The notes below the pieces were generated by a model that saw only the letters and a list, made by a program, of their open reading frames with translations, was not told where the DNA came from and ran no database searches. Made by a program: the position numbers and the translations under genes. DNA of 56,011 nt from JAFDXJ01 sp039811225 (GTDB lineage: Bacteria; Bacteroidota; Bacteroidia; Chitinophagales; Chitinophagaceae). Positions 35,497-45,286 of this stretch are shown piece after piece (position 1 is the stretch's first letter; each line of letters begins with the position of its first letter). The DNA is taken from contig JBDHYG010000018.1 of NCBI GenBank assembly GCA_039811225.1, positions 1 through 56,011 on the forward strand, in the 5' to 3' direction.

Positions 35497-36693
35497 ATGC
35501 CGGGATTTGAATTTTGGGACGATGCGGAACGCAAAGAAGTAAATGAGGTGCTGGAAACAGGCATCCTGATGCGTTATGGATTTGATGCACCCAGACAAGG
35601 AAAATGGAAAGCAAAAGAACTCGAACAGCAAATTTGTTCCGTTTTTGGAAGCCGTTATGCACAGCTTACCAGTAGTGGTACAGCAGCGCTTACCACGGCA
35701 TTAGCTGCATTAGGCATAGGTGCCGGTGATGAAGTTATTATGCCTGCATTCACATTCGTAGCAAGTTTTGAAGCCGTCTTAAGCGTAGGTGCTGTTCCAG
35801 TTATGGTGGATATTGATGATACGCTTACTATGGACCCGGTCGCTGTGGAAAAAGCGATTACATCCAAAACCAAATGTATTATGCCGGTACATATGTGTGG
35901 CAGTATGGCCAACCTGGATGCGCTTCAGGCCATTTGTAAAAAACATTCGCTGCTCTTGCTGGAAGATGCCTGCCAGAGTATCGGCGCCACCTACAAGGGA
36001 AAACATCTTGGTACTATTGGAAATGCCGGTACCTTTTCTTTTGATTTTGTAAAAACAATTACCTGTGGAGAAGGCGGTGCTGTATTGACTAATGATGAAA
36101 CGATTTACAAAAATTGTGATGGCTTTACCGATCATGGCCATGACCACCAGGGCAATGACCGGGGCGCCGAAACACATCCTTTTATGGGATACAATTTTCG
36201 TATCAGTGAATTGCATGCAGCCGTAGGCCTGGCACAAATAAAAAAGCTACAAACCTTTTTAACCATACAACGAAAAAATCATGCAAGCCTCCAGGCTATT
36301 TTAGCAACCATTCCCGGCATCCAATTTCGCAGTATCCCGGATCCGAAAGGTGACAGTTGTACATTTCTAAGTTGGTACCTGCCTACAGAAGCAGCAACTT
36401 TAAAAACGGTTGAGCTTTTAAAAAGCGAAGGCGCTTTGGCAGGGAATTTTTACTGGTATATTAATAACTGGCACTACCAGAAGAAATGGGATCACTTGAA
36501 AAACAATCATTCGCTGTATCCGCTGAACCAGGCCCAGCAGGCTTCGCTTGCCCATTTAAAAGAGAAACAATTCACAGCCAGTGATGCCATACTCAGCCGG
36601 TGTATTTCCACGGCTATCAGTCTTCGCTGGACTGACTCCGATATTCAACAACGGGGAGAAAAAATTGTAGCAGCAGCCATGAAATCATTATAG
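35497..36693 (+). CDS. DegT/DnrJ/EryC1-family aminotransferase
   Basis: A 398-residue PLP enzyme of the sugar aminotransferase family. The cofactor Lys186 lies in SFDFVKTITCGEGGAV. Asp157 and Gln160 in EDACQSIGA, and the TSSGTAAL and MPAFTFVAS blocks, complete the usual cofactor pocket. Such enzymes put an amino group on keto-sugars for surface polysaccharides. No sugar-nucleotide genes are next to it; the polysaccharide region at 0.4 kb is far away. The exact sugar cannot be told, and a role outside sugars is possible. Confidence 0.88.
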   Translation: MPGFEFWDDAERKEVNEVLETGILMRYGFDAPRQGKWKAKELEQQICSVFGSRYAQLTSSGTAALTTALAALGIGAGDEVIMPAFTFVASFEAVLSVGAVPVMVDIDDTLTMDPVAVEKAITSKTKCIMPVHMCGSMANLDALQAICKKHSLLLLEDACQSIGATYKGKHLGTIGNAGTFSFDFVKTITCGEGGAVLTNDETIYKNCDGFTDHGHDHQGNDRGAETHPFMGYNFRISELHAAVGLAQIKKLQTFLTIQRKNHASLQAILATIPGIQFRSIPDPKGDSCTFLSWYLPTEAATLKTVELLKSEGALAGNFYWYINNWHYQKKWDHLKNNHSLYPLNQAQQASLAHLKEKQFTASDAILSRCISTAISLRWTDSDIQQRGEKIVAAAMKSL

Positions 36694-36708
36694 CAATGTT
36701 ATGTCCTT

Positions 36709-36993
36709 TCAAAAACCGGTACGGTTTTTTCCTTCGAGGGCATCACAATAGGGCACAGAGCCCAGCCTGATTTTAATAGGAAACGAAAATTTTTTTTCCA
36801 ATAAATATTCCTGCCGGCAAAAGAAACCGGTATGTGCCAGGTAAAAATTTCCGGGTAGCCGTAACCGGGTAAATTCCTGTATGGCTGTGGATGCAGGTAG
36901 TTTAGATAAAACGGCAACCGGCTTATTTTGTGCATGCAAAGCCAGCGCTACGAGTAAAAAAAAATTAACCAAAAAACAAATTTTCCGCTTCAT
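36709..36993 (-). CDS. Small exported protein of unknown function
   Basis: A 94-residue protein that begins MKRKICFLV and has a clear signal peptide ending ALHAQ. The mature part (about 74 residues) contains YLAHTGFFCRQEY, FPIKIRLGSV and a C-terminal DALEGK block, with two cysteines. I do not recognise the family. The signal peptide and use of Bacteroidota-style cleavage (AQ) support it as a real gene. It is convergent with the DegT gene, 15 bases apart, and divergent from rpoN. An in-frame ATG at 37005 would add four residues. Confidence 0.65.
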   Translation of the reverse strand: MKRKICFLVNFFLLVALALHAQNKPVAVLSKLPASTAIQEFTRLRLPGNFYLAHTGFFCRQEYLLEKKFSFPIKIRLGSVPYCDALEGKNRTGF

Positions 36994-37113
36994 GCCACAA
37001 CGCATTTCTTTGTAAATTTACAGCAAAATCTAAACGATTACTTAAGGAAAATGGACTCATACAAAACGGACTTTGTTTTTTCATAGTCTATTTGCATAAC
37101 GACGAAAAACAAC

Positions 37114-38598
37114 ATGGCACTTTCACAACATCTTCAGCAGAAACTTTTACAAAAGCTTTCCCCTCAACAAATCCAGTTGATGAAGTTGTTGCAGGTACCT
37201 ACGGCCAACCTCGAAGAACGGATTAAAGAAGAACTGGAAGAAAATCCTGCCTTGGAAATAACAGATGAAGAGGATGGAGAGGAAGATTCTTTTTTGATAG
37301 ACGATAACCCGGATGAGCCGGAAGAAGAATATGAAGCAGATGGAAGCGAGGAAGATTACGACAATATTGATATTACAGAATACATCAATGACAGCGATGA
37401 TGATATAGCCGATTATAAATTGCGTGACGATAATTATCCTGATCCGGATGAAAAGAAAACCATTCCTTTCCGCCTGGAAAGCAGTTTTCATGAAATGCTC
37501 CTGGAACAATTAGGCATGCTTACTATGGATGAGCGGGAAAGAAAAATTGCCGAGCAGATCGTGGGCAGCATAGATGATGATGGCTACCTGCGCCGTGAAA
37601 TCCCATCTATCGTAGATGACCTGGCTTTTCGCCAGAACGTAGCCACTACCAATGAAGAGGTGGAAAGAATCATAGCCCTGGTACAACAATTTGATCCGCC
37701 CGGTATCTGTGCCCGGGACCTGCAGGAATGTTTGCTCCTGCAATTGCGCCGGATAGACCAGCAGGAAGGAATCGTGGAAATGGCCACGCAGGTATTGGAA
37801 AAATATTTTGATGAATTTACCAAGAAACATTACGAAAAAATTCAACGTGGCCTGAACATTGACGAAGACGCATTAAAACGGGTGATCAATTGTATTATCA
37901 AACTCAATCCCCGGCCTGGTGGTGAGATCAGTGATAACAGTAAAGTGAAAACGTATGTAGTCCCCGATTTTTTTATTTATAATAATGGCAAACTGGAATT
38001 GTCACTCAATGCCAAGAATGCCCCTGACCTGCGCATCAGCGAAAGCTACCGGGATATGCTGAAAGATTACAGCAAAGGCAGTAAGAAAGATAAACGGCAA
38101 AAGGAAGCGGTTTTATTTATCAAGCAAAAAATCGATTCCGCAAAATGGTTTATTGATATGATCAAGCAACGGCAGCATACATTGATCAGCACAATGGAAG
38201 CGATCATGCATTACCAGGAAGAGTTTTTTAAAACCGGTGATGAAACCACGTTAAAACCCATGATCTTAAAAGATATTGCGGAAATTACCGGCTTGGATAT
38301 TTCCACCGTCAGCCGGGTGGCCAACAGTAAATTTGTGCAAACGGAATTTGGTTCTTACCGGTTGAAATTTTTCTTTAGTGAATCACTCAGTACCGATAGC
38401 GGGGAAGAAGTTAGCACACGGGAAGTGAAGAAGATCCTAAGTGACCTGATTGAAGGGGAAGATAAACGCAAACCCCTGAGTGATGAATTGTTGACCCAAT
38501 TATTACAGGAAAAAGGCTATAATATTGCCCGCCGCACCGTGGCAAAATACAGGGAACAGTTGAACCTGCCTGTAGCCCGATTAAGAAAAGAATTATAA
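37114..38598 (+). CDS. rpoN: RNA polymerase sigma-54 factor
   Basis: A 494-residue sigma factor that recruits RNA polymerase to -24/-12 promoters and needs activator ATPases. The N-terminal region I is Gln/Leu-rich (LQQKLLQKLSPQQIQLMKLL). An acidic linker spans about residues 48-110, the core-binding region comes next, the HTH reads LDISTVSRVANSKFVQT, and the RpoN box ARRTVAKYR is at 472-480. All parts are present. No bacterial enhancer-binding protein is in the window. A promoter element is not clear upstream. Confidence 0.97.
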   Translation: MALSQHLQQKLLQKLSPQQIQLMKLLQVPTANLEERIKEELEENPALEITDEEDGEEDSFLIDDNPDEPEEEYEADGSEEDYDNIDITEYINDSDDDIADYKLRDDNYPDPDEKKTIPFRLESSFHEMLLEQLGMLTMDERERKIAEQIVGSIDDDGYLRREIPSIVDDLAFRQNVATTNEEVERIIALVQQFDPPGICARDLQECLLLQLRRIDQQEGIVEMATQVLEKYFDEFTKKHYEKIQRGLNIDEDALKRVINCIIKLNPRPGGEISDNSKVKTYVVPDFFIYNNGKLELSLNAKNAPDLRISESYRDMLKDYSKGSKKDKRQKEAVLFIKQKIDSAKWFIDMIKQRQHTLISTMEAIMHYQEEFFKTGDETTLKPMILKDIAEITGLDISTVSRVANSKFVQTEFGSYRLKFFFSESLSTDSGEEVSTREVKKILSDLIEGEDKRKPLSDELLTQLLQEKGYNIARRTVAKYREQLNLPVARLRKEL

Positions 38599-38609
38599 AA
38601 ACAAAAAGG

Positions 38610-39260
38610 ATGGAAGCCAGGCTCACTGAATCTGCCAGACAAGGCGAACGTATTTTGGCAAAAATTATCTCGTATATTTTTCATCCACTCTTCCTCCCCG
38701 GATTTGTATTTCTCTGGCTACGGGCACGCTTCCCATTTGAGTTTCCGGGAACCACACCGGCAACACTTTTTGCCAAAACATTTTCCGTTTTCTGGCTCAC
38801 TGCTTTTTTCCCGGCCATATCAGTATTTCTTTTATGGCGCCTGAAATTTATTCAAAATATATACCTACGCACAGCTCAGGAAAGAATTGCCCCCTATGTC
38901 ATTACCATGATTTTTTATTGGTGGATGTGGTATCTCAGCCGAAATTTTACCGATCAGCCCGAGGTATTAAAAGGTTTTTATTTTGGCATCTTCCTGGCGA
39001 CCATTGCCGGGCTCATCATCAATAACTTTATTAAAATAAGTATGCATGCCATGGGTGTCGGAGGGGTGCTTACTTTTATCATAATTACTTGTTTTTATTA
39101 CCAGGTTTTTCTTGGATTAGATATCACTGTTATTACACTGATCACGGGACTGGTATGTACCTGCCGTATGGCATTACAGGAACATTCAAGAGCAGAAATC
39201 TACCTGGGATTGGTTATCGGCATCCTGTGCCAGTTACTTGGTTTTGCCGTAGCAATGTAG
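38610..39260 (+). CDS. Polytopic membrane protein, PAP2-like
   Basis: A 216-residue inner-membrane protein with about five or six hydrophobic segments (roughly residues 22-40, 56-78, 91-109, 122-142, 150-180 and 195-215). The KISMHAMGVGG and HSRAEIYLG segments resemble the His-containing motifs of PAP2-type phosphatases, but the exact motifs are not kept, so enzyme activity is unproven. It starts 11 bases after rpoN and is probably cotranscribed with it. Function unknown. Confidence 0.6.
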   Translation: MEARLTESARQGERILAKIISYIFHPLFLPGFVFLWLRARFPFEFPGTTPATLFAKTFSVFWLTAFFPAISVFLLWRLKFIQNIYLRTAQERIAPYVITMIFYWWMWYLSRNFTDQPEVLKGFYFGIFLATIAGLIINNFIKISMHAMGVGGVLTFIIITCFYYQVFLGLDITVITLITGLVCTCRMALQEHSRAEIYLGLVIGILCQLLGFAVAM

Positions 39261-39350
39261 ATGAATGGTAGCGGGCAGCTGGAATTTCTTTTGCAATTTG
39301 CAAACTATATTAGGCGATCATTAATTTCAGAAAATAATCATCCATTCTAT

Positions 39351-41237
39351 ATGCAACACATTAAAAAATCGCTCCTGTTTATTTGTTTTCTTTCTGGCAA
39401 TGCCGGATTATGGGCACAGGTAAACCTGGATCTTCCAAGAAATTATCAATATGCGTATGATGTAGCACACACAAGAAGCCTGACAGGTGAGCCTGGGAAA
39501 AATTACTGGCAGAATACAGCTTCATATACTATCCAGGTAACTTTTGACCCGGTGAGTTTGTTGCTTAGCGGTACGGAAACGATTATTTATACCAATAACA
39601 GCCCGGATACACTGCGTAATACGCAATTTAAATTGTATCCCAACTTGTATAAAAAAGGCGTAGCCAGGGATATGGCCATTCAGCCGGAAGACCTGAGTGA
39701 TGGCGTGTCCATTAAAAATATTTTTTTTAATGAGCAGGCACTTGACTCAACAGCAGCCCGCATTAACGGAACGAATATGGCTTTACGAAAGACCGAAATC
39801 CTGCCCGGCACAAAAGCAGTATTCAAAATGGATTTTTCCTATACCCTCAACCGGGGCTCGCATATCCGTACCGGGGCAGTAGATGAAAGCAGTGCTTTTA
39901 TCGCTTACTTTTTTCCGCGCATTTCCGTGTATGATGATATTGATGGCTGGAACCGGAATCCCTACCTGGGCTCGCAGGAATTTTATAATGACTTCTGTGA
40001 TTTTTCAGTACAGGTAACTGTTCCCAAAAATTTTATTGTATGGGCTACCGGTGACCTCACCAATTGTCGGGATGTGCTTAAAGAAAAATATTGTAAGCGC
40101 CTGGCAGCAGCAGAAACCGGAGATAATGTCATTGATATAATTGACAGCGCGGATATTGCTCAAAAGGAAAGCATCACCAGGAACAACGCTACAAATACCT
40201 GGCATTTTGAAGCGAAAAATGTAACGGATTTTGCTTTTGCCACAAGTGATCATTATCTCTGGAAAAGTACCAGTGTAGTGGTTGATTCTGCTACCGGAAG
40301 GCGTACCCGGGTGGATGTGGCATTTAACCCCGAGCATCGTGATTTTTATGAAGTCATTGATTTTGCCCGAAAAACGGTGGATTATATGAGCCATCGTTTC
40401 CCAAAATGGCCTTTCCCATATGCACATGAAACAGTTTTTGATGGCCTCGATCAAATGGAATATCCTATGATGGTAAATGATAACCCGCTGGAAGACCGGG
40501 AAGAAACCATTGAACTCACGGATCATGAAATTTTTCATACCATGTTTCCATTTTATATGGGGATCAATGAAACGAAATATGGCTGGATGGATGAAGGCTG
40601 GGCCACTATTGGGGAATGGTTGCTGACTCCTATGATCGACAGCAATTATGCTGATCCGTATGGAATTATCCCATATGAAAATTTTGCCGGTGATGAAGCA
40701 GATATGCCCATAACAACATTAACAACTCAAGAAACCGGTGACCCGGCATTTCTGAATACCTATCCCAAACCGGCATTTGGGTATTTGTATGTAAAAGAGA
40801 TGCTCGGTGATGCGACATTCTATAAAGGCCTGCATTACTATATTGAAAAATGGAATGGCAAACATCCACGGCCCTATGATTTTTTTAATTGCATGAATAC
40901 CGGGAGTGGTGTCAACCTGAACTGGTTTTGGAAAAACTGGTATTTTGATAATGGCATTCCTGATCTTGCAATTACACAAGTTTCCGGGAACCCCGGCCAT
41001 TACTCAATTACCGTGGAGAAACATGGGAACAAAGCCGTGCCCATCCACTTGACACTTTATTTTAAAGATGGCAGCACACAAAAGATTCACCGAAGCATTG
41101 CCGTATGGCAATATACTACCAGTATAAATTTTGAAGTACAGGTAAAAAAGAAATTAGTAAAAGTGGTTTTAGGTGACTTTTATGATGTGGACAGCAATAA
41201 AAAAGATAATGAATGGAATGCCCCTAATGCCAATTAA
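39351..41237 (+). CDS. Secreted M1-family metallopeptidase
   Basis: A 628-residue exported gluzincin. Signal peptide about residues 1-22 (ending GLWAQ). The zinc site is HEIFH (392-396) with Glu415 in MDEGWA exactly 19 residues after the second His, so it should bind zinc. The upstream exopeptidase strand reads LDQMEYPMMV rather than the classic GAMEN, as in many Bacteroidota M1 relatives. It is the second M1 gene in the window and only remotely similar to the first. I use the ATG at 39351; the frame extends upstream without a signal peptide. Its stop overlaps the convergent LutB gene. Confidence 0.9.
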   Translation: MQHIKKSLLFICFLSGNAGLWAQVNLDLPRNYQYAYDVAHTRSLTGEPGKNYWQNTASYTIQVTFDPVSLLLSGTETIIYTNNSPDTLRNTQFKLYPNLYKKGVARDMAIQPEDLSDGVSIKNIFFNEQALDSTAARINGTNMALRKTEILPGTKAVFKMDFSYTLNRGSHIRTGAVDESSAFIAYFFPRISVYDDIDGWNRNPYLGSQEFYNDFCDFSVQVTVPKNFIVWATGDLTNCRDVLKEKYCKRLAAAETGDNVIDIIDSADIAQKESITRNNATNTWHFEAKNVTDFAFATSDHYLWKSTSVVVDSATGRRTRVDVAFNPEHRDFYEVIDFARKTVDYMSHRFPKWPFPYAHETVFDGLDQMEYPMMVNDNPLEDREETIELTDHEIFHTMFPFYMGINETKYGWMDEGWATIGEWLLTPMIDSNYADPYGIIPYENFAGDEADMPITTLTTQETGDPAFLNTYPKPAFGYLYVKEMLGDATFYKGLHYYIEKWNGKHPRPYDFFNCMNTGSGVNLNWFWKNWYFDNGIPDLAITQVSGNPGHYSITVEKHGNKAVPIHLTLYFKDGSTQKIHRSIAVWQYTTSINFEVQVKKKLVKVVLGDFYDVDSNKKDNEWNAPNAN

Positions 41238-42622
41238 TCAGCCGGTTTCTTTTTCATTTTTTCCTGCCACATTTCATTAAACGTTTTATCGCTGAAATGT
41301 AAAGGTCCCCGGTGTTTTGTCCAGTTTTTAAAAAGGCCGTTAACGACTTTATTTTTCAAACGGCCACTGCCCATATTCATCATCGACCGGCGCAAACTCG
41401 CGGTACGCCAGGTTTTCCAGGCCATACGCTCAGATAATGAAGTGTATCCGTCTTCTACAGATTCCTGGCGGTTTTCGAGCAGCAAAGTGTGCAGGCTGAT
41501 TTTTACCGGGCATACTTCCGTACAATTCCCGCAAAGTGAGGAGGCATAACTCAAATGCTTATATCCTTTCATAGATTCCAGGTGTGGCGTGATGACACTG
41601 CCGATCGGGCCACTATATGTAACACCATAACTATGGCCACCAATATTTTTATACACCGGGCAGGCATTCAGGCAGGCACCGCAACGGATACAATACAAAG
41701 CCTCTCGAACTTTTGGGTTCTTCAACAAATTGGTGCGGCCATTATCCAATAAGATCACAAACATTTCTTCCGGCCCATCCGTTTCATCTTTTTTCTTTGG
41801 CCCGGAAATGATACTATTATACACCGTCATCTTTTGCCCCGTACCAAATGTGGAAAGCAATGGCCAGAAAAGTGCCAGGTCTTTGATGGAAGGCAGTATC
41901 TTTTCAATACCCGCCAGGACAATATGTGTTTTGGGCCAGGAAGTACTGAGCCGGGCATTGCCTTCGTTTTCCGTAATGGCAATTGCGCCGGCATCTGCCA
42001 GCAGAAAATTAGCACCGGTAATACCAATCTCTGCCTGCCTGAATTTTTCCCGCAGGTTTTTCCGGGCTACCAGGGTGATTTGTTCCGGTGATAAACCGGC
42101 TTCCGTGCCCAGCTTCGTTTCAAAAAGTTTGGCTACATCTTCTTTGCTTTTGTGCATGGCCGGGGTAACAATATGATAAGGAGGTTCCCCATCCAGTTGT
42201 TGTATATATTCTCCTAAATCCGTTTCAACACTTTCAATACCCGCTTCTTCCAGGTAGTGATTGAGATGGATTTCTTCCGTCACCATGCTTTTGCTTTTTA
42301 CCAGCAAGTGGCAATTTCGTTCCTTACAAATTTTCCCGATTAGTTCTATTGCTTCTTCCCCGGTTTGTGCCCATAAAACTTTTGCCCCGTTTTCAATACT
42401 TTTTTGCTCAAACATTTCCAACCAACTACCCAGGTTTTCCATGACCCGCCATTTAATATTTTTAGCGCGTTCTTTCACCCCGGGAATTTCTGTAAATTGT
42501 TCTTTCCCTTCTGCTACGGCTGCATTGTACTTACCAATATTAAAACTGATCTTTTTCCGGTGCGACAGATCTGCAGATTTATTAATGCTTTTGGCGCGAA
42601 AAACAGATTCATTATGTGTCAT
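41234..42622 (-). CDS. lutB: LutB-like iron-sulfur lactate-oxidation protein
   Basis: A 462-residue protein of the LutB/YkgF type, which with LutA and LutC oxidises L-lactate to pyruvate. The N-terminal LUD domain contains GITGANFLLADAGAIAITENEGNARL. Two 4Fe-4S motifs follow at CIRCGACLNACPVYK and CGNCTEVCPVKI. Neither lutA nor lutC lies beside it, although in many bacteria the three form one operon. The DUF3109 gene starts 31 bases upstream of its start region. The gene overlaps the M1 stop by four bases (TTAA). Confidence 0.88.
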   Translation of the reverse strand: MTHNESVFRAKSINKSADLSHRKKISFNIGKYNAAVAEGKEQFTEIPGVKERAKNIKWRVMENLGSWLEMFEQKSIENGAKVLWAQTGEEAIELIGKICKERNCHLLVKSKSMVTEEIHLNHYLEEAGIESVETDLGEYIQQLDGEPPYHIVTPAMHKSKEDVAKLFETKLGTEAGLSPEQITLVARKNLREKFRQAEIGITGANFLLADAGAIAITENEGNARLSTSWPKTHIVLAGIEKILPSIKDLALFWPLLSTFGTGQKMTVYNSIISGPKKKDETDGPEEMFVILLDNGRTNLLKNPKVREALYCIRCGACLNACPVYKNIGGHSYGVTYSGPIGSVITPHLESMKGYKHLSYASSLCGNCTEVCPVKISLHTLLLENRQESVEDGYTSLSERMAWKTWRTASLRRSMMNMGSGRLKNKVVNGLFKNWTKHRGPLHFSDKTFNEMWQEKMKKKPAD

Positions 42623-42652
42623 GGCTTATGAGGCTATTTTCAGGTGTAATGT

Positions 42653-43246
42653 TCAGAGAATTTTTTCTTGTTGCATATGAGCTATTGTTGCTTCCAGTGT
42701 TTGATAAAATGCTTCTCCATATTTTCGTATCAGGGCTTCTTTTAAAAAAACATATACCGGCATTTTCAATTTTTTTCCCAGTACACAGGCAGGGCTACAA
42801 AGTTCTTCCCGGGGTTCATAGTTCACATACTCCAATGATGCATTTTCTTTGCTTTGAGCAATTCGGATGGGAAACAAATGACAACTGATCGGTTTCTTCC
42901 ATTTTATTTTTCCATCGTTATAGGCTTGTTCGATGCCACATTTGATAATACCTTTTTCATCGCGTACCCCATAGGCACAAATGCCGCCCCGGATCGTTGG
43001 TGTCACCCAGCCAAAATCCGCATCATGCACGAATAAACCCTGCGCTTCAATTGCCGCCAGCCCTTCCGGTGTAAGATACGGCCTGATGGCCTTTATATAC
43101 TTCTTCAACGCTTTTAATTCCGCATCCGCCAAGGGAGCGCCGGCATCGCCATCTTCACAGCAACCGCCTTTGCATTTGATTAAGTCGCAAACAAATTGTT
43201 CTGTTGCTATCTCATCACTGATCAATATGTTGTCAATTGCTATCAA
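42653..43246 (-). CDS. DUF3109 protein (Cys-rich, Fe-S-like)
   Basis: A 197-residue protein of DUF3109. The N-terminal block FVCDLIKCKGGCCEDGDAGAPL and later cysteines (GGICAYG, KCGIEQ, ISCHLFPIRI, CSPACVLG) give about nine Cys residues, suggesting an iron-sulfur or zinc site of the YkgJ kind. Function unknown. The start is a TTG at 43246; the first residues (IAIDNILISDE) match the family N terminus and no ATG is available. It follows gldD by 12 bases in the same operon-like row. Confidence 0.82.
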   Translation of the reverse strand: MIAIDNILISDEIATEQFVCDLIKCKGGCCEDGDAGAPLADAELKALKKYIKAIRPYLTPEGLAAIEAQGLFVHDADFGWVTPTIRGGICAYGVRDEKGIIKCGIEQAYNDGKIKWKKPISCHLFPIRIAQSKENASLEYVNYEPREELCSPACVLGKKLKMPVYVFLKEALIRKYGEAFYQTLEATIAHMQQEKIL

Positions 43247-43258
43247 GGTTCCTAATTT

Positions 43259-43843
43259 TTATTTCCATTTTAATGTATTGATTAAATGCCGCACATCTTC
43301 AATCAAAAACTGGTTGACTGGTTGCAATGAATCCTGGTTGGGAGTTACATTAAAATACAATGCGCCCCGCAGGAAATGCCGTGTTGAATCGGTCAGAAAA
43401 AATTGATTGGCCGTAGCCACTTCGCCACTCACTTTAAAAAACATACCATGTACACCCAGTGGAGTTTGTATCAATGAGTCATCAATATAAGAAGCACGAA
43501 TGGCATGTTTATTGGTCAGGTTAAAGGCATCATTCAATAATTTTTCCAACGTATAAGGGCCTACTTCTTTATAGCTGATATAAATGGTACCATTGAATTG
43601 CGGGAAAAAAATATTAATCCACCAGGGGTTTTCCGGTGTGTCTCCAAAAAAGCTGCTGTCTTTTACGATTTGTGCATACACGGGATATTCAAAAGAATAC
43701 GGATAACCGGGCTTGTCGAAGACCTGGTATTTTTTTTCAGGAAAATGAATTTTAAAATACCCTTCCGGCCGGGGTGTGTATGAATCCGTACAGGCACAAC
43801 ATAAAATGAGGAAGAAAATTTTAAAATATGATGTTCCTTTCAT
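43259..43843 (-). CDS. gldD: Gliding motility lipoprotein GldD
   Basis: A 194-residue lipoprotein of the Bacteroidota gliding machinery. The lipobox cysteine is probably Cys18 (CCAC). The family pattern continues with PRPEGYFKIHFPEK, YPYSFEYPVYA, WWINIFFPQFNGTIYISYK and a C-terminal block (FLRGALYFNVTPNQDSLQPV). In flavobacteria loss of gldD stops gliding and surface-protein movement. It lies 31 bases downstream of gldE, as is typical. The T9SS-tagged protease in this window fits a working type IX and gliding apparatus. Confidence 0.93.
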   Translation of the reverse strand: MKGTSYFKIFFLILCCACTDSYTPRPEGYFKIHFPEKKYQVFDKPGYPYSFEYPVYAQIVKDSSFFGDTPENPWWINIFFPQFNGTIYISYKEVGPYTLEKLLNDAFNLTNKHAIRASYIDDSLIQTPLGVHGMFFKVSGEVATANQFFLTDSTRHFLRGALYFNVTPNQDSLQPVNQFLIEDVRHLINTLKWK

Positions 43844-43874
43844 GATGGAAAATTATTGGGCAACCCACGCAAAT

Positions 43875-45224
43875 TTACACCGGCTGATCTGCTTTGGGTA
43901 CAAGCGTTACTTTAATTTTTTGCAAACGCGTTTTATTCATTTCCAAGGTGGTAAAAATAAAATCGCCGCTTTTGATTTCTTCATCTTTTTCCGGCATGCG
44001 TCCGGCCAGTTCAAGGAGCAAACCACCCAGGGAATCACTTTCCCCTTTCACGGCATCAAAAGTCGTTAAGGGGATTTGCAGGAATTTACAAACATCATAA
44101 ATCATGGTACGGCCGTCGAAGATGAAATTATGTGCATCCAACTTGCGCATGCCGGAATCTTCTTCATCAAATTCATCTTTGATTTCCCCGATGATTTCTT
44201 CGAGGATGTCTTCCATGGTGACAATGCCGCTGGTCCCGCCGAATTCATCCACGACCACGGCAAAATGAAAACGTTTTTGCTGAAACTCTTTGAGCAAACC
44301 GACAATCATTTTTTGTTCATGTACAAAATAAGGTTGCCGCATCAGCGGGTGCCAGTCAAACGCATTACTTTCGGAAAGATAGGGCAGTATATCTTTTGTA
44401 TGAATGATTCCCACAATTTCATCCAGGTCATTTTTATATACAGGTATCCGGCTATAGTGCAAGGCTTCAATCTTTTTTTGCAAAGCACCAAAATCTGTGT
44501 CATATTCTATCCCACTGACATCAGGCCGCGGCCGCATAATTTGCCGAACAGAGATATTGGTGAATTTCAAAATTCCTTTCAGCATATTTTTTTCCTGGTC
44601 TGATGTGGTTGTATCAGAATTGTCTTCTACAACAGCTTCCAATTCTTCCGGCAGCGAAAAGGTAAATGGCTTTTTACCGATCTTTTTTTCAATAGCATTG
44701 GCATAAAAAAGCATCCAGGAACCAATCCGTTTAAATAAATAATATGCCGCTTCCACTACCACACCGAAATCACGGGCAAAACGCAGGTTATTATGGCGTG
44801 CATATTTCTTGGGTAATGTTTCGCAAAACAAGAGAATGACCCAAGTTATAAGAATGATGCGAATAAGATATTCCAGCCAGGGAGCACCTAATTTATCAAA
44901 AGGGATAATGCCATTCAGCAAGGCATTGGAAACGATGATCAGGACAATATTGAAAAAAATATTGGCAGTGTACAGCGCGGAAAATAATAAACGAGGCTCT
45001 TCCAGCAAATGCAAAATTCTTTTATACACGGGCCGCGTTTTCGTTTGCAACATATCGAGATCGCGCTTGTCCAGAGTAAAGAAAGCCGTTTGGGCACCGG
45101 AAAGAATAAAAGAAACTGCCAGGAAAATCATGAACAGGACCAATAAGACAGGTAAATGTTCAGGGCTTACATCGCCAAAAATATTGATCAATGAATTCCC
45201 CCACTTTATATGTGCATGCTCCAA
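43875..45224 (-). CDS. gldE: Gliding-associated transporter-like protein GldE
   Basis: A 449-residue membrane protein. It has a CNNM-type N-terminal membrane domain (four helices, about 20-45, 85-110, 120-140 and 155-175), then two CBS domains (about 230-350, with IMRPRPDVSG and GIIHTKDILPYL), then a CorC_HlyC domain at the C terminus. Relatives move or sense magnesium or other ions; in Bacteroidota the gene sits by gldD and is linked to gliding. The start is a TTG at 45224, since no ATG lies in frame near there. The ssb gene lies 62 bases upstream. Confidence 0.9.
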   Translation of the reverse strand: MEHAHIKWGNSLINIFGDVSPEHLPVLLVLFMIFLAVSFILSGAQTAFFTLDKRDLDMLQTKTRPVYKRILHLLEEPRLLFSALYTANIFFNIVLIIVSNALLNGIIPFDKLGAPWLEYLIRIILITWVILLFCETLPKKYARHNNLRFARDFGVVVEAAYYLFKRIGSWMLFYANAIEKKIGKKPFTFSLPEELEAVVEDNSDTTTSDQEKNMLKGILKFTNISVRQIMRPRPDVSGIEYDTDFGALQKKIEALHYSRIPVYKNDLDEIVGIIHTKDILPYLSESNAFDWHPLMRQPYFVHEQKMIVGLLKEFQQKRFHFAVVVDEFGGTSGIVTMEDILEEIIGEIKDEFDEEDSGMRKLDAHNFIFDGRTMIYDVCKFLQIPLTTFDAVKGESDSLGGLLLELAGRMPEKDEEIKSGDFIFTTLEMNKTRLQKIKVTLVPKADQPV

Positions 45225-45286
45225 GATTTTCTAATTTAGGTAAAAAAAACAGCCGTACAATTGCTGCATTCCAAATAACGGAAGCG

